Origin: Methanobacteriaceae archaeon
GTDB lineage: Archaea; Methanobacteriota; Methanobacteria; Methanobacteriales; Methanobacteriaceae
Assembly (NCBI GenBank): GCA_011620845.1
Contig: WOYJ01000001.1
Span: forward strand, 1-8,537
Length of the DNA stretch: 8,537 bases
Reading direction: 5' to 3'
In this document: one piece after another, positions 5,746 to 8,537 of the stretch
Layout of the letters: each line of letters starts with the position of its first letter
Numbering within the stretch: position 1 is the first letter of the stretch
The notes under the pieces: generated by a model
The model's database searches: none
The model's input: only the letters and a program-made list of their open reading frames with translations
Told to the model about the DNA's origin: nothing
Program-made: the position numbers and the translations under genes

Positions 5746-6507
5746 TTACTGCACCAGATATTGTTTTAATTCCCGGGCAAGTTCTGTCCGATATTTAAGT
5801 ACACTCCAGGGATCATCGATCCATACATTTATCGTGGCTTTAACTCCCACTTCGGTTATTTCCTGGATGATTATTTTGGGTTCCGGAAGTTTCAAAGTCC
5901 AGTTGAGACTGGAAATTTTCTCTTCCATGGATTCAATCGCCTTATCCAAGTCTATATCCAGGGGGATGGTGACGGCAAGTTCCACCCTTCTTTTTTCTTC
6001 GGCGGTGTAGTTCAGGTATATATCTGTTGAAAAGAGGGAGTTGGGTATGTTTATTATCTTATTATCCTGTGTAGTTAGGGTGGTCATCCGGAAACCCATC
6101 TGGGTGACTGTCCCCACATGGTTTGATACTTCGATGATATCCCCTACTTTGAAACTTTTATGTCCCAGTATGAACATCCCGGAGATGAAATTCGATAGGG
6201 TGTCCCTGGCAGCAAAACCCACAGCGATACCCACGATACCTAAACTCAGGACAAATGCACTTACATCTATTCCCAGCTCATGGAGAACCAGTACAACGGC
6301 GATGAAGATTATAGTATACTTGAAAATTTCCTCTAACACCTGTATGACTGTTAATTCCAGTTCAAGGTGTTTTCCTGTTTTTTCCAGGAAGTAGTTGATG
6401 ATCCTCATGGATACGAACGCCAGGATCAAGATGATGGAAATTGTGATAACATCCACCAGAAGGGGATGGATGGGTATATTTTGGAAAAGATTTTCTATCA
6501 AGGTCAT
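5746..6507 (-). CDS. MscS-family small-conductance mechanosensitive channel
   Basis: The 253-residue protein has three membrane segments: about 16-40, 62-79 and the pore-lining helix 83-114. The pore helix shows the Gly/Ala spacing typical of MscS (GIVGIAVGFAARDTLSNFISG), ending in the conserved NFISG-xF turn. The beta domain follows (about 115-170, with FKVGDIIEV, VGTV and IPNSLFS), then a cytosolic alpha/beta domain to the C-terminus. It should open under membrane tension and release solutes on hypo-osmotic shock. The length is close to E. coli MscS (286), with a shorter N-terminus and no extra domains. The ATG overlaps the RNase Z stop as ATGA, and AGGTGA at 6515-6520 serves as SD. The sortase begins one base after its stop. 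Confidence 0.93.
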   Translation of the reverse strand: MTLIENLFQNIPIHPLLVDVITISIILILAFVSMRIINYFLEKTGKHLELELTVIQVLEEIFKYTIIFIAVVLVLHELGIDVSAFVLSLGIVGIAVGFAARDTLSNFISGMFILGHKSFKVGDIIEVSNHVGTVTQMGFRMTTLTTQDNKIINIPNSLFSTDIYLNYTAEEKRRVELAVTIPLDIDLDKAIESMEEKISSLNWTLKLPEPKIIIQEITEVGVKATINVWIDDPWSVLKYRTELARELKQYLVQ

Positions 6508-7406
6508 ATCCGTTTCACCTCAAAGGATAGGAAGTCCCTGGCTATTATTAAGTTTTTAAACATATTTAATCCTTCTTTTTCCAACTGGTCAGTGTCCTGG
6601 TATCTGGTGCTGATATGGGTGAGTATTAAATTATCCACCCCGGCATCCTTCGCTATTTTGGTCGCATCCTGAGCAGTGGAATGACAGGTTTCAACCGCCC
6701 TCTCTTTAAGGGCTTCCTGGAAGGTGGCTTCATGTATCAGGACATCCACACCACGGGCGAAATCAACCATACTGGTGCAGGGCCTGGTATCTCCAGAATA
6801 GACTATTCGCCTTCCTTTTCTCTCCTCTCCCAGGACCTGTTCTGGTCTGATAATTTTATCCCCTACCTTCACTGGGTTACCCGTCTGCAGCCGGCCAAAA
6901 TCAGGTCCGGGTTTAACTCCCAGTTTCATTGCTTTATCCTTTAAGAATTTAGGGGAGCGTTTTTCCTCTATCTTGTAGGCGAGGTTGGGGACGTTGTGCT
7001 CGGCAGGGGACGAGTAGACTTTGAAGTCTTTCTCATCGAGTATCAGTCCGGGCTCCACCTCATAGGCGTTGATGGTGAAATTTAGGGAGTAGTATCCCAG
7101 ATCCACGATGTTTTCCATTAACTGTCCTATGGGCCGTGGTCCGTATATGTGCAGGGGTTTTTCCCTTCCACGGAAGGCCATGGACTGTATCAGTCCGGGT
7201 AATCCCAGGAAATGGTCACCGTGGAGGTGGGTTATGAATATGTGGTTGATCTTCATGGGACTTATCCCGGCCAGGGACATCTGACGCTGGGTGCCCTCAC
7301 CACAGTCCAGGAGGATGATTTCACCAAAAGCTTTCAAAGTTATTGCTGGGTGGCTCCTGTTTTTAGTGGGTAATGCTGATGAGGTTCCCAGGAATGTTAT
7401 TTCCAT
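6504..7406 (-). CDS. rnz: Ribonuclease Z (tRNA 3' endonuclease)
   Basis: This metallo-beta-lactamase-fold enzyme cuts tRNA precursors just after the discriminator base so that CCA can be added. With the chosen start it is 300 residues long, typical of the short RNase Z form that works as a dimer. The Zn ligands are H60, H62, D64 and H65 (THLHGDH), H137, D206 (YSGDTRPC) and H264 (LTHIS); H242 in the CHSTA motif is the expected proton-transfer residue. The N-terminal FLGTSSALPT and the DCGEGTQRQ motifs are also typical. The start chosen is the ATG at 7406 because AGGTGA at 7412-7417 lies five bases ahead; a GTG at 7415 would add three residues but lies within that SD. It is the first gene of a three-gene operon with MscS and sortase and diverges from nadC. 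Confidence 0.95.
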   Translation of the reverse strand: MEITFLGTSSALPTKNRSHPAITLKAFGEIILLDCGEGTQRQMSLAGISPMKINHIFITHLHGDHFLGLPGLIQSMAFRGREKPLHIYGPRPIGQLMENIVDLGYYSLNFTINAYEVEPGLILDEKDFKVYSSPAEHNVPNLAYKIEEKRSPKFLKDKAMKLGVKPGPDFGRLQTGNPVKVGDKIIRPEQVLGEERKGRRIVYSGDTRPCTSMVDFARGVDVLIHEATFQEALKERAVETCHSTAQDATKIAKDAGVDNLILTHISTRYQDTDQLEKEGLNMFKNLIIARDFLSFEVKRI

Positions 7407-7411
7407 TGATT

Positions 7412-7417
7412 TCACCT
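7412..7417 (-). promoter_or_regulatory. SD that decides the RNase Z start
   Basis: The minus strand reads AGGTGA, five bases ahead of the ATG at 7406. The same hexamer serves the MscS gene at 6515-6520. It contains the GTG that would be the longer start, so the ATG is preferred. Confidence 0.7.
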
Positions 7418-7503
7418 ATAAATCTAGTTAAACTGGTTTTATTTAAATGTTTTTGCTATCTGAATCGAGGATTAACCAAATTAATTTATTATATGTTAAA
7501 AAA

Positions 7504-7514
7504 GAAATATAAAG
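7504..7514 (-). promoter_or_regulatory. TATA box candidate for the RNase Z operon
   Basis: The minus strand reads CTTTATATTTC, close to the archaeal box A. Transcription would begin near 7485, giving a leader of about 80 bases. A second candidate, ACATATAATAA at about 7487-7497, would move the start about 20 bases closer to the gene. Confidence 0.35.
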
Positions 7515-7554
7515 TGAATTAAATTTACAACTATAAAAACATGCAATTTAAACG

Positions 7555-7578
7555 TTTACAATCACAAACGATTGAAAA
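7555..7578. promoter_or_regulatory. Imperfect inverted repeat in the nadC / RNase Z divergent region
   Basis: CAATC (7559-7563) and GATTG (7570-7574) are separated by six bases and extended by TTT/AAA after one mismatch on each side. The 24-bp dyad sits between the two divergent genes and could be an operator for either. No regulator is identified. Confidence 0.3.
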
Positions 7579-7580
7579 AC

Positions 7581-7615
7581 TAAAAAGGATCATTGTAATT
7601 TAAAAAGGATCATTG
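7581..7615 (+). repeat. Direct repeat of a 15-bp word upstream of nadC
   Basis: TAAAAAGGATCATTG occurs exactly twice, at 7581-7595 and 7601-7615, with a 20-bp period (about two helical turns). The core GATCATT recurs inverted at 7640-7646. An exact 15-bp repeat at helical spacing suits paired protein binding sites, or pairing partners in the nadC leader RNA. Confidence 0.5.
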
Positions 7616-7675
7616 AAATATTCTTTCTTTAAGTCCTTTAATGATCATAAATAATTATCGAATGGGTGATCATAT

Positions 7676-7699
7676 ATGAATATATCAAACAGGTGGTAA
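7676..7699 (+). CDS. Possible seven-codon leader ORF before nadC
   Basis: An ATG at 7676 opens the frame MNISNRW followed by TAA at 7697-7699, one base before the nadC ATG. It is preceded by GGTGATC at 7665-7671, a seven-base match to the archaeal anti-SD, four bases ahead. The nadC SD (AGGTGG, 7691-7696) lies inside its last codons. If translated, it would place a terminating ribosome on the nadC start and could couple or tune nadC translation. The peptide resembles nothing known to me, and so short a frame can arise by chance. Confidence 0.35.
   Translation: MNISNRW
7691..7696 (+). promoter_or_regulatory. SD of nadC
   Basis: AGGTGG lies four bases ahead of the ATG at 7701 and supports that start. 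It is contained in the final codons of the short upstream frame. Confidence 0.6.
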
Positions 7700-7700
7700 G

Positions 7701-8537
7701 ATGAGGAAAGATCTCAAAGATTTAACTCAAATGTTAAATCAGGATATAGGATTTGAGGATATAACCACCAGGGCACTCATAGACCCAGACTTACAGATCA
7801 AAGCCAGGATAATCTCCAAGCAGGAAGGGGTCATCGCCGGTGCGGAGCTACTTTCCAGTCTTCTGGAAGAGTTCGGCATCACCACAGGGAATATTAAAGC
7901 GGATGGTACTCATGTTAAGCCGGACGAGACGATCATGGATATGGAAGGTGAAGCCAGGACCATTTTAACCATGGAGAGAACCATCTTAAACCTTCTCATG
8001 AGGATGAGCGGAATAGCCACCGCAACCTTCCAGATGGTAAAAAAGGCCAGGGAGAGAAATCCGGATATTAGAGTTGCTGCGACCCGTAAAACCACTCCAG
8101 GGTTACAGTTCTGGGAGAAGGAAGCCGTACGTGTAGGTGGGGGTGATACTCATCGTTACCGACTGGATGATGCGGTGCTCATCAAGGACAACCACCTGGC
8201 CCTAGTGGGTGATGTGGAACTCGCCATTCGGAAGGCCAGGCAATACGCCAGTTTCACCAAGAAGATAGAGGTGGAAGTTGAAAACCTGCAGGACGCCATA
8301 AGCGCTGCAGAGGCCGGTGCAGATATTATCATGCTGGATAATATGCCGGTAGACCAGATTGAAAGAGTATTAGAAGTTTTAATAGAAAAAGGCCTGAGAG
8401 ATAAAGTATTGATCGAGATTTCCGGTGGAATAGACCAGAATAACATTGTTGAATATGCAGGAACAGGTGCTGATATAGTTTCTTCCGGATACCTCACCCA
8501 TTCTGCCGGTGTTCTTGATTTGAGTTTGGAGATCCAG
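7701..8537 (+). CDS. nadC: Quinolinate phosphoribosyltransferase (decarboxylating), 3' end cut by window
   Basis: The enzyme makes nicotinate mononucleotide, CO2 and pyrophosphate from quinolinate and PRPP, the last step of the de novo branch of NAD synthesis. The 279 codons seen run without a stop to the right edge. Archaeal NadC is about 280 residues, so only a few are missing. The N-terminal part (D19-E-like FEDITT) is followed by the substrate motifs: R101-MSGIAT, T128-R129-K130-TTPG, the GGG at 146-148 followed by H151-R152, and L160-IKDNH with K162 and H165. E190, E192 and D213 (MLDNM) and the ESGG-like EISGGI (239-244) complete the phosphate-binding barrel. The residue after TTPGL is Q136 where many relatives have Arg, but this is not one of the best-known catalytic positions. 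It is transcribed divergently from the RNase Z operon. The start is supported by AGGTGG. Confidence 0.95.
   Translation, partial: MRKDLKDLTQMLNQDIGFEDITTRALIDPDLQIKARIISKQEGVIAGAELLSSLLEEFGITTGNIKADGTHVKPDETIMDMEGEARTILTMERTILNLLMRMSGIATATFQMVKKARERNPDIRVAATRKTTPGLQFWEKEAVRVGGGDTHRYRLDDAVLIKDNHLALVGDVELAIRKARQYASFTKKIEVEVENLQDAISAAEAGADIIMLDNMPVDQIERVLEVLIEKGLRDKVLIEISGGIDQNNIVEYAGTGADIVSSGYLTHSAGVLDLSLEIQ

Noticed and set aside
7407..7415. GTG at 7415 as the RNase Z start
   Set aside because: The GTG lies inside the AGGTGA that is well placed as SD for the ATG at 7406, and the family N-terminus (MEITFLGTSSA) begins at that ATG.
8105..8109. Gln in place of Arg after TTPGL in NadC as a sign of a dead enzyme
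   Set aside because: The well-known substrate-binding residues (R101, R129, K130, H151, R152, K162) are all present, so a functional enzyme is the simpler reading.
7910..8497. Minus-strand open frames opposite nadC
   Set aside because: nadC is intact on the plus strand with all family motifs; the opposite frames lack SDs and recognisable motifs.

Overview
The window looks like chromosome of a mesophilic hydrogenotrophic methanogen of the order Methanobacteriales, most likely Methanobacterium. The evidence is a group 3 (Mvh-type) [NiFe]-hydrogenase pair, an archaeal-size RNase Z, archaeal Shine-Dalgarno (SD) sequences of the GGAGGTGATC type, TATA-like boxes, U-tract transcript ends and very AT-rich intergenic DNA. 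The genus is inferred from protein style; no marker gene was compared.

Layout, left to right. (1) 225-1355, minus: a roadblock/LC7-domain protein with an acidic Pro/Glu linker and an unrecognised C-terminal domain. (2) 1585-4771, minus, a tight four-gene operon transcribed right to left: two-cluster [4Fe-4S] ferredoxin, V4R-like protein, hydrogenase small subunit, hydrogenase large subunit. The last two junctions overlap (TAATG, then ATGA), so translation is probably coupled. No MvhD, Hdr or F420-binding subunit lies beside it, so this is a second or alternative hydrogenase whose partner is not obvious. (3) 4772-5138: intergenic, holding the hydrogenase operon promoter, the end of the next operon and most of a three-copy 30-bp repeat. 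(4) 5139-7406, minus, a second tight operon: RNase Z, MscS-family channel, sortase. (5) 7407-7700: divergent regulatory region with repeats, possible alternative RNA pairings and a seven-codon reading frame that stops one base before nadC. (6) 7701-8537, plus: nadC (quinolinate phosphoribosyltransferase), nearly complete but running off the right edge.

The hydrogenase operon should code for a cytosolic H2-oxidising or H2-evolving heterodimer, with the small ferredoxin as a plausible electron carrier and the V4R protein as a possible sensor or assembly factor. The RNase Z operon joins tRNA 3'-end processing to two membrane or envelope proteins. nadC is the last step of de novo synthesis of nicotinate mononucleotide.

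The most unusual points are the hydrogenase/ferredoxin/V4R gene set, the sortase 3' end repeated downstream in frame with its own stop codons, the absence of any arginine after the sortase catalytic cysteine, and the nadC leader.
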